Notes: generated from the letters alone by a model not told the origin. Counted from the stretch's first letter, positions 8,544-17,113 are shown. The stretch: 64,000 nucleotides of DNA from Akkermansia muciniphila (GCA_945861415.1 CAMAUV010000005.1:56738-120737); one strand, 5' to 3'. Numbers and translations are program-made.

Positions 8544-9385
8544 CTAACTGAATAGCCGCGGCGCGAGGCCGATGAGGCATTTCCGCCAGATGGGCCATGA
8601 GTGGTCGCCTTCGGTGACCACGTATTCGTGTTTAATGTCTCTCTCCCTCAGACGTGTGGTTGCGCTCAAACAGGAAGTCATTCTTTCCGCAGCCGACCCA
8701 GAGCAGCTTGAGCGCGGCGTTGATTTTATCCGGCGCGGCGAGGCCGCGCGGTAACGAGTTCCTCCTTTGGCGGGGCGCTACTGAAAGCTCCGATCCAGCG
8801 AAAGGTGTCGCTGTGATTGAGGGCAACGGTGAGCGCATGGTGGCAGCCCATGCTCAGCCCAGCGAAGGCACGGCCGTCCGCAGTTTTGACAGTGGCGTAT
8901 CCGCTCTCAATTAGTGGAATGATGTCGCCCGTGAGGTCCGCTCAAAAAGCGGTGGTATTTCCGGCCGCGTAGTCATCGAAACCTGCCGCGCCCGGCACGA
9001 TGGCGTGCGCATCCGGCATGACCACCATCATGGGCATCGCCTTCTTTTCGGGGATGAGTGAGTCGAGAATCCAGTATGCCTTGCCATGCACCAACCAGCT
9101 GCCTTCATTATCGCTGTAGCCGTGAGCAAGATACAGCACCGGGAGAGTTTCAGCGGCCTTGCCCGGGGGCGTATGGACCACCATTCGCCGCCAAGTGCCG
9201 GTGGCTTTCGATTTGTATTGTTGCGTGTGCAGAGGGCCGTGCGGAATTTCCCGCAGGTCTCACAGGGCAGTGGGATTGGAGGGCACATGCAGGATGCTGG
9301 TATTGGGCCAGCGCTGCGGCTTTATGGCGGGATTTTGTGGATCGGCCACCCATATACCCTGACCTTCCGCCGAAGAGGCCTGCAT
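8544..9385 (-). pseudogene. Broken alpha/beta-hydrolase esterase (feruloyl/xylan esterase type)
   Basis: From 9385 the minus strand reads WVADPQNPAIKPQRWPNTS, a TGA after NPTAL, then WRRMVVHTPPG, TLPVLYLAHGYSDNEGSWLV and MPMMVVMPDAHA. A second TGA follows NTTAF, then DLTGDIIPLIESGY and the nucleophile elbow AFAGLSMGCHHAL (GXSXG). The frame breaks after KEELVTARP; two further frames supply LLWVGCGKNDFLFERN and finally YVVTEGDHSWPIWRKCL, which carries the catalytic His, ending at TAG (8544-8546). The order and motifs are those of secreted esterase-D-like enzymes fused to xylanases (putative acetyl xylan or feruloyl esterases). Two nonsense codons plus at least two frameshifts make it dead. The N-terminus appears truncated where aroE ends. 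Confidence 0.8.
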
Positions 9386-9388
9386 GAC

Positions 9389-10321
9389 TCAGGGCATGCG
9401 GCTGCGAATGGCTTCATCCAGTCCTCGCCGCATTTCGGCCACAGGAGCCTCCGCGCCAAACCACCATTCAAAAGCATACACTCCCTGCCAGAGCAGCATG
9501 GGAATCCCGTTAACCGCCACTGCTCCTGCTGCACGGGCGGCAGCCACCAACGGGGGCGTGAGCGGCTTATAGACCATGTCAAAAACAAGATGTCGCGCCT
9601 CTAGGGCTGCGTGTGGCACGATCTCAGGATCACCCGGATTCATGCCAAGACTGGTGCAGTTAACGATGAGGTCCGTCTCCGCCAGCGCCGCCGTCATGCT
9701 CTCCGCCGTCCATGGAACCGCGCGCGTCACCGGTCCGCTTGGAAGATCGCGCAATCCTTCGGCCACCTGCTGGGCTTTCTCGAAAGTGCGGTTGGTGAGA
9801 AGTAGCGAGCGGCAGCCTTCCATGGCACACACCGTAGCTGCAGCAGCACCCGCACCTCCGCCGGCACCAGTGACGAGCACGCGCAGGTCGCGCACCTCGC
9901 GGCCCATTTCCTCCCGTATGGCGCGCAGGAATCCCGGCGCGTCACTGTTGCGGCCATAGATAGTTCCGTCCGGCCGGAAAATGAGAGTATTCACCGCGCC
10001 AATGCGCCGTGCCGCCGGATGCACCTCGTTCACTGCTTCAAGGGCCATGAACTTGTGCGGAATGGTGCAGTTGCAGCCTATGAATCCCAGCGCCGACAAC
10101 TTCGGCAGTGCGGTGACGAACTCCTCAGGCTTCAGGTGCAGGCGCACATACTGGGCGTCGATCCCCAGTTTCTGAATCCCCGGATTGTGCATCTCAGGAG
10201 AAAGCGAATGCGCCACCGGGTCACCGATCACCGCCAGTCGCGCCGGCGGCTGAAGGCGTCCAGCGGTTTCCGCCCAGTGGTCAAGATCTGCGGCTGTAAA
10301 GAGTATGGAATCGCTATTCAT
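9389..10321 (-). CDS. aroE: Shikimate dehydrogenase
   Basis: This 310-residue enzyme starts at the ATG at 10321; an upstream in-frame extension lacks similarity. It should reduce 3-dehydroshikimate with NADPH in aromatic amino acid synthesis. Substrate-binding VIGDPVAHSLSPEMHN carries the SxS pair, NCTIPHK holds the catalytic Lys, and GRNSDAPGF stands at the catalytic Asp position. The nucleotide-binding loop is VTGAGGGAGAAA, and NGIPMLLWQG is typical of the C-terminus. It is divergent from the nitroreductase gene with about 106 bp between the starts. Length is slightly above the usual 270-290 residues because of an N-terminal extension before VIGDP. Confidence 0.95.
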   Translation of the reverse strand: MNSDSILFTAADLDHWAETAGRLQPPARLAVIGDPVAHSLSPEMHNPGIQKLGIDAQYVRLHLKPEEFVTALPKLSALGFIGCNCTIPHKFMALEAVNEVHPAARRIGAVNTLIFRPDGTIYGRNSDAPGFLRAIREEMGREVRDLRVLVTGAGGGAGAAAATVCAMEGCRSLLLTNRTFEKAQQVAEGLRDLPSGPVTRAVPWTAESMTAALAETDLIVNCTSLGMNPGDPEIVPHAALEARHLVFDMVYKPLTPPLVAAARAAGAVAVNGIPMLLWQGVYAFEWWFGAEAPVAEMRRGLDEAIRSRMP

Positions 10322-10427
10322 GGGTTGCGGATCAAGCCTCAGCCTGCGCGCTTCGCCAGGAGAAATCGCGTCCCGGCTTGACCTCCGCGCGTTTGTCCCT
10401 TTGGCCCGCTCCAGCCACTTTATTACT

Positions 10428-11063
10428 ATGACCGCGCTCACTCCTTCCGCCCTCCTCGAAACGCTCAACTTTCGCTACGCCACCAAGCAATTTGATCCCG
10501 CGAAAAAAATCGACCCTGAGATATTGGCAGCGCTGGAGGAATCCCTCGTGCTCACTCCTTCCTCGTTCGGGCTCCAGCCTTGGAAGTTTATCATCCTCAC
10601 CGATCCCGCCATCCGCGAGCAACTCGTGCCCTATGCATGGAATCAGCGCCAGGTAGCCGACTGCTCGCACCTTGTCGTCATGGCGGTGCGCAAAACAGTG
10701 GATGAGGCTTACATTGACCAGTTCATCGAGCGCATCGCCAAAATTCGCGGCATCCCCGCAGATAGCCTCGCTGGATATCGAGGTGTGATGGCGGGTGCTA
10801 TCGGCATGATGACAACGGAATGGGCAGCCAAGCAGGCCTACATCGCTCTCGGCCAGTTCATGCTGGCGGCAGCCGCTCTCGGCGTCGACACCTGCCCGAT
10901 GGAAGGATTCGTCCCGGAGAAATTCGATGAAATCCTCGGCCTTGGCGCCCATGGGCTCACCACCGCTGTACTGTGCCCAGCTGGTTTCCGCTCCGCAGAG
11001 GACAAGTATGCCGCCTTGCCTAAAGTCCGCTGGGCTTCGGGGGAAGTGATCATGCACCTGTAG
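10428..11063 (+). CDS. NAD(P)H-dependent nitroreductase family oxidoreductase
   Basis: The protein has 211 residues from the ATG at 10428. LETLNFRYATKQFDPAKKID is the typical opening of NfsB-like FMN flavoproteins; LTPSSFGLQPWKFIILTD and the late segment MEGFVPEKFDEILGL are also diagnostic. It probably reduces quinones, nitroaromatics or a related electrophile with NAD(P)H as a cytosolic dimer. It ends in TAG, showing that TAG is a normal stop here. Divergent from aroE and followed 49 bp later by an ABC ATPase gene; no functional link is evident. Confidence 0.9.
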   Translation: MTALTPSALLETLNFRYATKQFDPAKKIDPEILAALEESLVLTPSSFGLQPWKFIILTDPAIREQLVPYAWNQRQVADCSHLVVMAVRKTVDEAYIDQFIERIAKIRGIPADSLAGYRGVMAGAIGMMTTEWAAKQAYIALGQFMLAAAALGVDTCPMEGFVPEKFDEILGLGAHGLTTAVLCPAGFRSAEDKYAALPKVRWASGEVIMHL

Positions 11064-11112
11064 GCAGCGGCGATTGACGCGCGCCTGCATTGCTGCAAAA
11101 TAGGGGATTATC

Positions 11113-12078
11113 ATGGCACTACTCTCACTCACCGATCTCCGCGTTCACTTCCCCGTCAAAGGCGGTGTGCTTCAGCGCACGGTGGCCCATTGTCGTGCAG
11201 TGGACGGTGTCTCGCTCACACTTGGGAAAGGCGAGACGCTGGGGCTCATCGGGGAAAGCGGGTGCGGAAAAACAACTCTGGGTAAGACCATCGTAGGGCT
11301 TAACAAGCCTGCGGGAGGCCGTGTGGAATTTGAAGGAAAAAACATCACGGGCATCCGGCCCGGTAACCTGAGCCGGCAGATGCAGATGATTTTTCAGGAC
11401 CCGGCGGAAAGCCTCAATCCCCGCATGACGGTGGGCATGCTGCTGGAAGAGCCGCTGCTTATTCATGGCATCGGTAGCCCGGCGGAACGTAGCGCGAAAG
11501 TGGCGGCCCTGTTGGAGCGCGTGGGCCTTTCCGCCAGTGCCGCGGGCAAGTATCCATTCGAATTTTCCGGCGGCCAGCGCCAGCGCATTGGCATCGCCCG
11601 CGCCCTTGCCCTCCAGCCTCAGCTCATCGTTTGCGATGAGCCCGTGAGCGCCCTAGACGTCTCCGTGCAAAGTCAGGTGCTCAATCTCCTGATGAAACTG
11701 CAGCGCGAGTTCTGCATGAGTTATCTGTTCATCAGTCATAATCTGGCGGTCGTCCGGCACATTTCGGACCGCATTGCCATCATGTATCTGGGGAAAATTG
11801 TGGAACTCGGCAGCTCGGAGGTCATTACCACCCGCCCGCGCCACGCTTATACCAAGGCATTACTCAGCGCTATTCCCGTGCCGGATCCAGCCGTGGAACG
11901 AAAGCGCTCTCTTCCCGCTGGAGATGTGCCCAGCCCTATCAATCCCCCGCCAGGCTGCGCCTACGGCCATCGGGTCAAATCCCCGCGTTATCAGGAAAGC
12001 ATTGGCCGCCCCTTTGGACTGCGGGAGGTGGGTCCCGGACACTGGGTGAGCGAATGCCCTTGCTGCACGCAGGGCTGA
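11113..12078 (+). CDS. Oligopeptide/dipeptide ABC transporter ATP-binding protein (OppF/DppF type)
   Basis: This 321-residue ATPase has Walker A GLIGESGCGKTTLGK, signature FSGGQRQRIGIARAL, Walker B LIVCDEPVSALDVSVQ and switch His in YLFISHNLAVVRHIS. The VHFPVKGGVLQRTVAHCRAV opening and the C-terminal PSPINPPPGCAYGHR segment are typical of OppF/DppF. In E. coli this subunit pairs with OppD and two permeases. None of the partners lies next to it, so it is an orphan subunit here. The C-terminal oligo_HPY region is shorter and less Cys-rich than usual. Confidence 0.92.
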   Translation: MALLSLTDLRVHFPVKGGVLQRTVAHCRAVDGVSLTLGKGETLGLIGESGCGKTTLGKTIVGLNKPAGGRVEFEGKNITGIRPGNLSRQMQMIFQDPAESLNPRMTVGMLLEEPLLIHGIGSPAERSAKVAALLERVGLSASAAGKYPFEFSGGQRQRIGIARALALQPQLIVCDEPVSALDVSVQSQVLNLLMKLQREFCMSYLFISHNLAVVRHISDRIAIMYLGKIVELGSSEVITTRPRHAYTKALLSAIPVPDPAVERKRSLPAGDVPSPINPPPGCAYGHRVKSPRYQESIGRPFGLREVGPGHWVSECPCCTQG

Positions 12079-12146
12079 ACCGCTGCCGGACCGGCGGAAT
12101 AGATTCCGGGTTTGCCAAGGCCGCGGCAGCGTGACAAGACCGGGGC

Positions 12147-12893
12147 ATGATCACACTCAGAGATAAAATCGCAGTCGTCACAGGAGCTGGGCGCGGGATC
12201 GGTCAGGCCATCGCCAAAACCTTCGCTGCCGCCGGGGCCAAAGTGGCCGTCGTCAGCCGCACCGAGGTAAACTCCGCCGCCACCGCCGCCGCCATCAACG
12301 CCGAACACCCCGGGGCCGCCAAACCCTACGCTGTGGATGTCGCCAACGGGGCCGCCGTGGCGGAGACCGGCAAGCAAATCATCGCCGACTTTGGCAAAGT
12401 GGACATCCTTGTGAACAATGCCGGCGTCACCCGCGACGGTCTGCTCCTGCGCATGAGCGACGAAGACTGGGACACCGTGCTGAACACCAATTTGAAAGGC
12501 GCCTTCAACACCGTGAAGGCCTTCCAGCGCAGCATCCTCCGCCAGCCCGAGGGTCGCATCATCAACCTCGCCAGCGTCATCGGAATTATGGGCAACGCTG
12601 GTCAGGCCAACTACGCCGCGAGTAAAGCTGGCCTCATCGGCCTCACCAAAAGCCTCGCCAGAGAATTCGCCGGTCGCGGCGTGACCGTCAACGCCATCGC
12701 CCCGGGATTCATCTCCACCGACATGACCGGGGCGCTAAGCGAGGAGCAGAAGAAAGCCATTCAGGAAAAAATCCCCCTCGGCTCCCTCGGCACCGTGGAA
12801 GACATCGCCGCCGCCGCCCTCTACCTTGCCAGCCCCGGCGCCCGCTACGTCACCGGCCAAGTGCTCGTCGTGGACGGCGGCATGGTGATGTAA
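12147..12893 (+). CDS. fabG: 3-oxoacyl-[acyl-carrier-protein] reductase
   Basis: This 248-residue short-chain dehydrogenase should reduce 3-oxoacyl-ACP with NADPH in fatty acid elongation. The cofactor motif is TGAGRGIGQAIA (about residues 12-23), NNAG is at 90-93, and the catalytic set Asn115, Ser143, Tyr156 and Lys160 is complete (NYAASKAG). The C-terminus ends in VTGQVLVVDGGMVM, as in true FabG. It stands alone rather than in a fab cluster. The family contains many paralogous dehydrogenases, but overall similarity is closest to FabG. Confidence 0.92.
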   Translation: MITLRDKIAVVTGAGRGIGQAIAKTFAAAGAKVAVVSRTEVNSAATAAAINAEHPGAAKPYAVDVANGAAVAETGKQIIADFGKVDILVNNAGVTRDGLLLRMSDEDWDTVLNTNLKGAFNTVKAFQRSILRQPEGRIINLASVIGIMGNAGQANYAASKAGLIGLTKSLAREFAGRGVTVNAIAPGFISTDMTGALSEEQKKAIQEKIPLGSLGTVEDIAAAALYLASPGARYVTGQVLVVDGGMVM

Positions 12894-12906
12894 GGCCGCG
12901 GCTGCC

Positions 12907-13290
12907 TTAGCCGTCGGCAGCCTCCCGCAGCGCCGCATAAAAGTCTCTTGGCGCGGTCACTGCTGGCAATCCGCTCACCCCGGCATCGCCCGTCTCCACA
13001 ATCATCCACCGCCCGTCCGTCGCATCCTGCTGTCCGGGCGGATGCTTTGGCGGGTCTGCGATGCATAGGCAGTATTGTTTACCCGGCTCCCCCCTATCCA
13101 TAAACTTGATCTGCGGCACGGCGACGGGCTGGCCGGCGGATTCGAATTCGAGGAAAGCCTAATGCGGGTAAACCCCCCACTGTTCTCCTCCGGGAGTCTT
13201 CCCTTTCGTGCAGAATACTTTCTAGCCTGCACCGGACACTCCTAGCCACAGGACTGCGACCTTCGTTTTCCAGCAGGTCACACGCCACTG
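12907..13290 (-). pseudogene. Relic of an unidentified gene with two in-frame stops
   Basis: A single minus-strand frame reads WRVTCWKTKVAVLWLGVSGA, TAG, KVFCTKGKTPGGEQWGVYPH, TAG, AFLEFESAGQPVAVPQIKFM, then DRGEPGKQYCLCIADPPKHP and TGDAGVSGLPAVTAPRDFYA, ending at TGA near 12907. The uninterrupted sense and codon use across two single stops argue for a former gene of at least 127 codons. I do not recognise the family. The last 70 codons could still be translated from an internal start. Confidence 0.5.
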
Positions 13291-13314
13291 ATCGGTTTCT
13301 CCGGGTAGGCGGAA

Positions 13315-13524
13315 TTAGCCCCGGGCTGCCAGCAGGGAGATGGAATTACGCAATATGCGATTTCCATGCACCATCTCTTGGAGGTGTTCCCCGGTGGGAA
13401 TGCGCACGGTGCCAAGGATGCGGTTGGTTCCTCCCGAAATCTCGCGGCACAGGTATTCAGGGTCCAGTGGGTCGATGAATCCGTCGCCGTGTGCTCCCAT
13501 CAATTTCAGGCCCGGCAGCCGCAC
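13315..13524 (-). pseudogene. Unidentified short coding remnant
   Basis: An open frame of 69 codons from a GTG at 13524 (open back to a TAA near 13566) reads KLMGAHGDGFIDPLDPEYLC and GGTNRILGTVRIPTGEHLQE, ending in RILRNSISLLAARG. It has codon use like its neighbours and a sensible protein texture but no start signal, and it abuts other relics. It may be the C-terminus of a lost gene or a small real gene. Function unknown. Confidence 0.35.
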
Positions 13525-13619
13525 CCCAACAGAGTAGTCACAGATGATGAAAAACGTCCACTTTTACTGCTTTGCCAGCCGGAGGGTAGTCTCGTAGATA
13601 GTGAGCCGATGGGTTTGGT

Positions 13620-15008
13620 TCACTCCGAGATCTGCTTCCGCACCGCCAGCAGCAGTTCGTGGTAGATCTGGGTGGCGGAAATATACTCACGGTCACCGAG
13701 GTGCGGCAGTTCGCCGGCGAGGATGGGCCAGTCGAGGCGGTCCTCCGGGATGCGGCCGTGGCTGCCTTTGACCAAGGTGGCGTCCAGTGGGATGACGTCC
13801 ATGAGGTAGCGGAAACCGAGTTTCTTTTTAGCGAGACGGGTGGCGACAGCGAATTTGGGGTGCCGGAGCGAGGGGTCGAGAAACAGCTCGACTGGATCGT
13901 AGCCGGGCTTGCGGTGAATGTCCACGCAGCGGGCGAAATCCGGGGCCACATCGTCGTTCAGCCAGTAATAGTAAGTGAACCAGCTTTCCGCATCCGCCAC
14001 GCAGATGATGTCGCCGGAGCGCTTGTGATCCAGCCCGATGCTAGCCTTCCAAACGCCATCGATGACGCTCTGAATGCCCGGAATTTGCTCTAGAGCCTCG
14101 CGCACCTCATGGTGAATGGAGGGATCGTTCACATAAACGTGGGCCAACTGGTGGTCGGCGAGGGCGAAGGCTTTGCTTGCGCCTGGATCTAGGACCTCGC
14201 GCCCGAGTTCCTCCCGCACGGTGATCCAGCCTCTCTCGCGCAGCACCCGGTTGATGTGCACCGGCCGCTCCACGGGGGTGATGCCATATTCACTCAACAG
14301 AATGACGCGGATGGCGCGGTTTTTGTAGAACTGAATGAGCGAGCCCACGACTTCATCCATGGCGCGCAGTTCCGCCGGAATGCTCGGGTCATTGGGCCCC
14401 ACGCGCTGCATGGGGTAGTCGAGGTGAGGGAGGTAAACGAGGCTTAAATTGGGCCAGTAGTTCTCCTCGATCCATTTGGCGGAATCGGCGATCCATTTCG
14501 ATGAATCAATGCCCGCCATGGGTCCCCAGAAGGCGGGAAACGGAAAGTCGCCGAGGTCCTTCTTGAGGCGTTCGCGAATACCGGAGGGGTTGGTGTAAAT
14601 GTCGAACACCTTGCGCCCGTCCGCAGGATACATGGGCCGCGGGGTGATGGAGTAGTCGGCGGTGGAATACATGTTGTACCACCAGAAGAGCTTGGCGACG
14701 GAGAAACCGGGGTGCTCGCGCTTGAGCACGTCCCAGAATTTTTCGCCCTTCACGAGGTGGTTGCTTTGTTTCCACATCTGGACTTCGGCCTGCTCTTTAT
14801 TATACCAGCCGTTAGCCACGATGCCGTGGTCGCTGACGCGGCGGCCGGTGAGGTAGGTGGTCTGGATGGTGGTGGTGACGGCAGGCAGAACCGGCTGGAT
14901 GGGCGCAATTTGCTTGTGCTTGAGCCAGCTCATGATGTTCGGCGTGGTCTTCGCGCTGATGTGGCGCGCGGTGAGACCTACGACATTGATGACGGCGGCG
15001 CGGGACAT
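13620..15008 (-). CDS. Alkaline-phosphatase-superfamily phosphodiesterase/nucleotide pyrophosphatase
   Basis: The protein has 462 residues. The opening VVGLTARHISAKTTPNIMSW and LPAVTTTIQTTYLTGRRVSDHGIV form the metal and nucleophile region of type I phosphodiesterases; a Thr in TTTIQ is the probable nucleophile. LVYLPHLDYPMQRVGPND and VILLSEYGITPVERP carry further metal ligands, and LADHQLAHVYVND follows. There is no signal peptide, so it is probably cytosolic. It is related to the phosphodiesterases often found near eboC-type clusters, but no such cluster is visible. The substrate is unknown; nucleotide or phosphonate esters are possible. Confidence 0.87.
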   Translation of the reverse strand: MSRAAVINVVGLTARHISAKTTPNIMSWLKHKQIAPIQPVLPAVTTTIQTTYLTGRRVSDHGIVANGWYNKEQAEVQMWKQSNHLVKGEKFWDVLKREHPGFSVAKLFWWYNMYSTADYSITPRPMYPADGRKVFDIYTNPSGIRERLKKDLGDFPFPAFWGPMAGIDSSKWIADSAKWIEENYWPNLSLVYLPHLDYPMQRVGPNDPSIPAELRAMDEVVGSLIQFYKNRAIRVILLSEYGITPVERPVHINRVLRERGWITVREELGREVLDPGASKAFALADHQLAHVYVNDPSIHHEVREALEQIPGIQSVIDGVWKASIGLDHKRSGDIICVADAESWFTYYYWLNDDVAPDFARCVDIHRKPGYDPVELFLDPSLRHPKFAVATRLAKKKLGFRYLMDVIPLDATLVKGSHGRIPEDRLDWPILAGELPHLGDREYISATQIYHELLLAVRKQISE

Positions 15009-15149
15009 GGGTCAGATAGGTTGAGAAGGTTGTCCCCAGATCGCGTAGATTCCCGCGGATGAATTTATGGTTGCGGAAAAGTTACCTCCGCAGCCTACAC
15101 TGTGTGCGTGAATCTGTAAAATCTGCGGCCCCTTGCTCATTGGCTAAGA

Positions 15150-15434
15150 TCACCGGGTGCCGCCTCCATTTTGCATTTCAGCCTCCAGCCGCTCGCTGAG
15201 CCACTGTTTGATCATGCTCTGGTAGTTGAGATAGCGGCTGCGGGCGAGACGCTTGATGCGGGCGAGCATGCGGGGGTCGAAGCGCAGGGTGATCGTTGTG
15301 CTTTCTCGCACATCCGGACGGTGCAGCGCGCTACTCATCAGGCGAGAGTCGATTTCGTATCCGGCCCAAAACGAGGCTTCGTCCTCTTCGCTCTCAAATT
15401 GCGGAACCTGGCTCCACGTGGTGATTTTATTCAT
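15150..15434 (-). CDS. BrnA/CopG-like ribbon-helix-helix antitoxin
   Basis: This is a 94-residue protein directly downstream of the BrnT-like toxin gene; its start at 15434 is 6 bp after the toxin stop. The C-terminal half has a ribbon-helix-helix pattern (STTITLRFDPRMLARIKRLA, then YLNYQSMIKQWLSERLEAE). The N-terminal half (VPQFESEEDEASFWAGYEID) is the typical antitoxin opening, with EEA/FW residues seen in CopG antitoxins beside BrnT. It should neutralise the toxin and repress the operon. Toxin-first order is normal for brnTA. Confidence 0.8.
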   Translation of the reverse strand: MNKITTWSQVPQFESEEDEASFWAGYEIDSRLMSSALHRPDVRESTTITLRFDPRMLARIKRLARSRYLNYQSMIKQWLSERLEAEMQNGGGTR

Positions 15435-15440
15435 GGTTTG

Positions 15441-15719
15441 CTAGGGAATCTCCGCATTGCGGCGTTCATAAAAATTGACCTCATCCGCCGTCATGGCACG
15501 GGAGAAGAGGACGCGGTATTTTTTCCCGTCCGTCCAAAAGACACTGAAGACCGGCTGGTTCCCCACGGTCTTGCCCAAACAAAAATACCGGGACGCCCCG
15601 CCGGCCAATTCCGGCTCCGGCAGGAGGCGCAGGGAAAAGGGATCTTCGAACGATTCCTCAATCTCGCGCGGGCTGATCTTCTTCAGATCGAAGGGGCATT
15701 CTATCCAGTCGAATTCCAT
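15441..15719 (-). CDS. BrnT-like ribonuclease toxin
   Basis: The protein has 92 residues. It opens with MEFDWIECPFDLKKISPREI and FEDPFSLRLLPEPEL, matching the FEWD...DP pattern of BrnT, followed by RYFCLGKTVGNQPVFSVFWT and YRVLFSRAMTADEVNFYERR, the C-terminal basic R-x-x-S-A-R-like strand and helix. BrnT toxins have a RelE-like fold and cleave RNA. The motif is somewhat divergent (FSRA in place of ISAR). The partner antitoxin follows immediately, and the glyoxalase gene ends 12 bp upstream of its own ATG context on the same strand. Confidence 0.75.
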   Translation of the reverse strand: MEFDWIECPFDLKKISPREIEESFEDPFSLRLLPEPELAGGASRYFCLGKTVGNQPVFSVFWTDGKKYRVLFSRAMTADEVNFYERRNAEIP

Positions 15720-15731
15720 GATTGGCTGGGG

Positions 15732-16112
15732 TCAGTCGCGGCGCTGGATGAGTTCGATTTCGTAACCCTCGGGCGCATCGATGAAGGCAAAGGTGGTGCC
15801 GCTACTGGCGGTGGTGGGGCCATCCGACAGCGGATAGCCTTGCGCTGCAGCGTGTGTGGCAAAGGCGGCCATATCTTCTACTTCAAAAGCCAGATGGGTA
15901 AGGTCCGGGCCGACTACAACCGGCCCACTGGCGTCATACTGGCAAATTTCGATGAGCTCCTCGCTCTGCGGAGCTTTGAAAAAAACCAACCGGGAACCGC
16001 GCGGCGACTCATGGCGGCGCACCTCTTCCAGCCCCAGCACTTCTTTGTAGAAGCGCACTGTGCTGTCGAGGTCCTGCACGCGATAGCGGGTATGGAGGAG
16101 TTTCGTGACCAT
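15732..16112 (-). CDS. gloA: Lactoylglutathione lyase (glyoxalase I, VOC family)
   Basis: This 126-residue enzyme starts at the ATG at 16112. MVTKLLHTRYRVQDLDSTVR and FYKEVLGLEE match GloA closely, with metal ligands His7, a Glu in EELIEICQY, His in LTHLAFEVED and Glu in EGYEIELIQRRD. It should convert the glutathione hemithioacetal of methylglyoxal to lactoylglutathione, detoxifying methylglyoxal. The frame is open further upstream (to 16343), but that sequence is antisense to a histidine-kinase relic. The toxin-antitoxin pair follows on the same strand. Confidence 0.93.
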   Translation of the reverse strand: MVTKLLHTRYRVQDLDSTVRFYKEVLGLEEVRRHESPRGSRLVFFKAPQSEELIEICQYDASGPVVVGPDLTHLAFEVEDMAAFATHAAAQGYPLSDGPTTASSGTTFAFIDAPEGYEIELIQRRD

Positions 16113-16175
16113 GTTACATGGGGCTTCTCTCACACTCACCCCCCAGTAGCAAGAGTTATGATGCTTCGCCGGGAC

Positions 16176-16346
16176 ATTCAGTCCTGCCGGAATCGACAGG
16201 GTGGCGGCACCGGGCTTGGGCTTGCAATTGCCCTCGTCAGGGCCTGCGCCAAATCCTTTGGAGGTTCTATCCGCGCAGAAAACCGCCCATGCGCAGGGCT
16301 CCCCGTGAAATTCCTGCTGCCTGCAGTTGAGAGCGCCGCTCAATAA
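16176..16346 (+). pseudogene. Histidine kinase C-terminal relic (ATP-binding G-box)
   Basis: The plus strand reads GGGTGLGLAIALVRACAKSF then GGSIRAENRPCAG and VKFLLPAVESAAQ, ending at TAA (16344-16346). GTGLGLAI is the G2 box of the HATPase domain of two-component sensor kinases, and the downstream block is the normal kinase C-terminus. Nothing upstream on this strand encodes the rest of the kinase, because glyoxalase lies there on the other strand. This is a truncated leftover of about 55 codons. Confidence 0.65.
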
Positions 16347-16387
16347 GCGCGGCTGGACTCGGGACGAGTGAGCTTGTCCGCCTCAGG

Positions 16388-17113
16388 CTACTTCTTCTCC
16401 CAGCCCGTCTTCGCGGCCTTCAGTTGCTCAACACTCATGCCAAAGCTTTTGAGCACTGTCGCCGCCATCATGCGGTAGCCGGCGGGATTCATATGTACGC
16501 CATCGCTGGTGAGTAAATTGCCCTTCGGGCTATCAGCGGGGGCCGCGGTGATGGCGGCCTGCATGTCTGCATTCAGATCGGCCAGCAGACAGTTCTTCTC
16601 TTTGGCAAGAGTGCGCAGGAATTCATTGTAGGGCAGCAGCTTCTGGTTGTTGGTGTTCGGTTCATCCTCGCCGATCATGGTGGCGGTTAGGAGCATGACT
16701 TTGACGTTCGCTGCCTGGCATTTTTCGACGATCTCCGTGATGTTCTTCTTATACTGATCCAGAGGCACGCCTCTGGCCCCGTGCCAGACATCATTCACAC
16801 CGCAACTCAGCGTCATCCAGTCCGGCTTTTTGCTCAGGACGTCGCGGTCAAGCCGTGCCAGCATGTCGTTGGACTTGTGGCCGCTGATGCCTGCCGGGAT
16901 CGCGGTGGCTTTGATGCCGGCGGATTCGAGGCCTTTTATGGTGAGCGTCAAGTAGCCGGTCGGTCCCGTGCCGCCTTGGGTGATGGAGTCGCCCATGAAG
17001 GCGATCTTTTGGCCTTCTTTAACGGCGATTTCTCCGGCCCACAGAGTGGTGACAGAGACAGCTGCGAGGGCGAGGCAAGTAAGGGTGCGGCGGAGGATGG
17101 ATGGAGTATTCAT
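16388..17113 (-). CDS. Secreted SGNH/GDSL-family hydrolase
   Basis: The protein has 241 residues with a signal peptide (RRTLTCLALAAVSVTTLWAG, cleavage near residue 27). All four SGNH blocks are present: block I AFMGDSITQGGTG (nucleophile Ser43), block II Gly in PAGISGHKSNDM, block III LSCGVNDVWHG (Asn), and block V SDGVHMN (Asp204, His207). It should be a periplasmic esterase or lipase, in this phylum often acting on acetylated polysaccharides. It is divergent from a sialate-esterase-like gene 121 bp away, which fits a shared carbohydrate deacetylation role; that link is an inference. Confidence 0.92.
   Translation of the reverse strand: MNTPSILRRTLTCLALAAVSVTTLWAGEIAVKEGQKIAFMGDSITQGGTGPTGYLTLTIKGLESAGIKATAIPAGISGHKSNDMLARLDRDVLSKKPDWMTLSCGVNDVWHGARGVPLDQYKKNITEIVEKCQAANVKVMLLTATMIGEDEPNTNNQKLLPYNEFLRTLAKEKNCLLADLNADMQAAITAAPADSPKGNLLTSDGVHMNPAGYRMMAATVLKSFGMSVEQLKAAKTGWEKK

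Noticed and set aside
15171..16346. A 391-codon plus-strand open frame
   Set aside because: Most of it is antisense to toxin, antitoxin and glyoxalase genes. Only the last 55 codons match a known family (histidine kinase), and these were kept as a relic.
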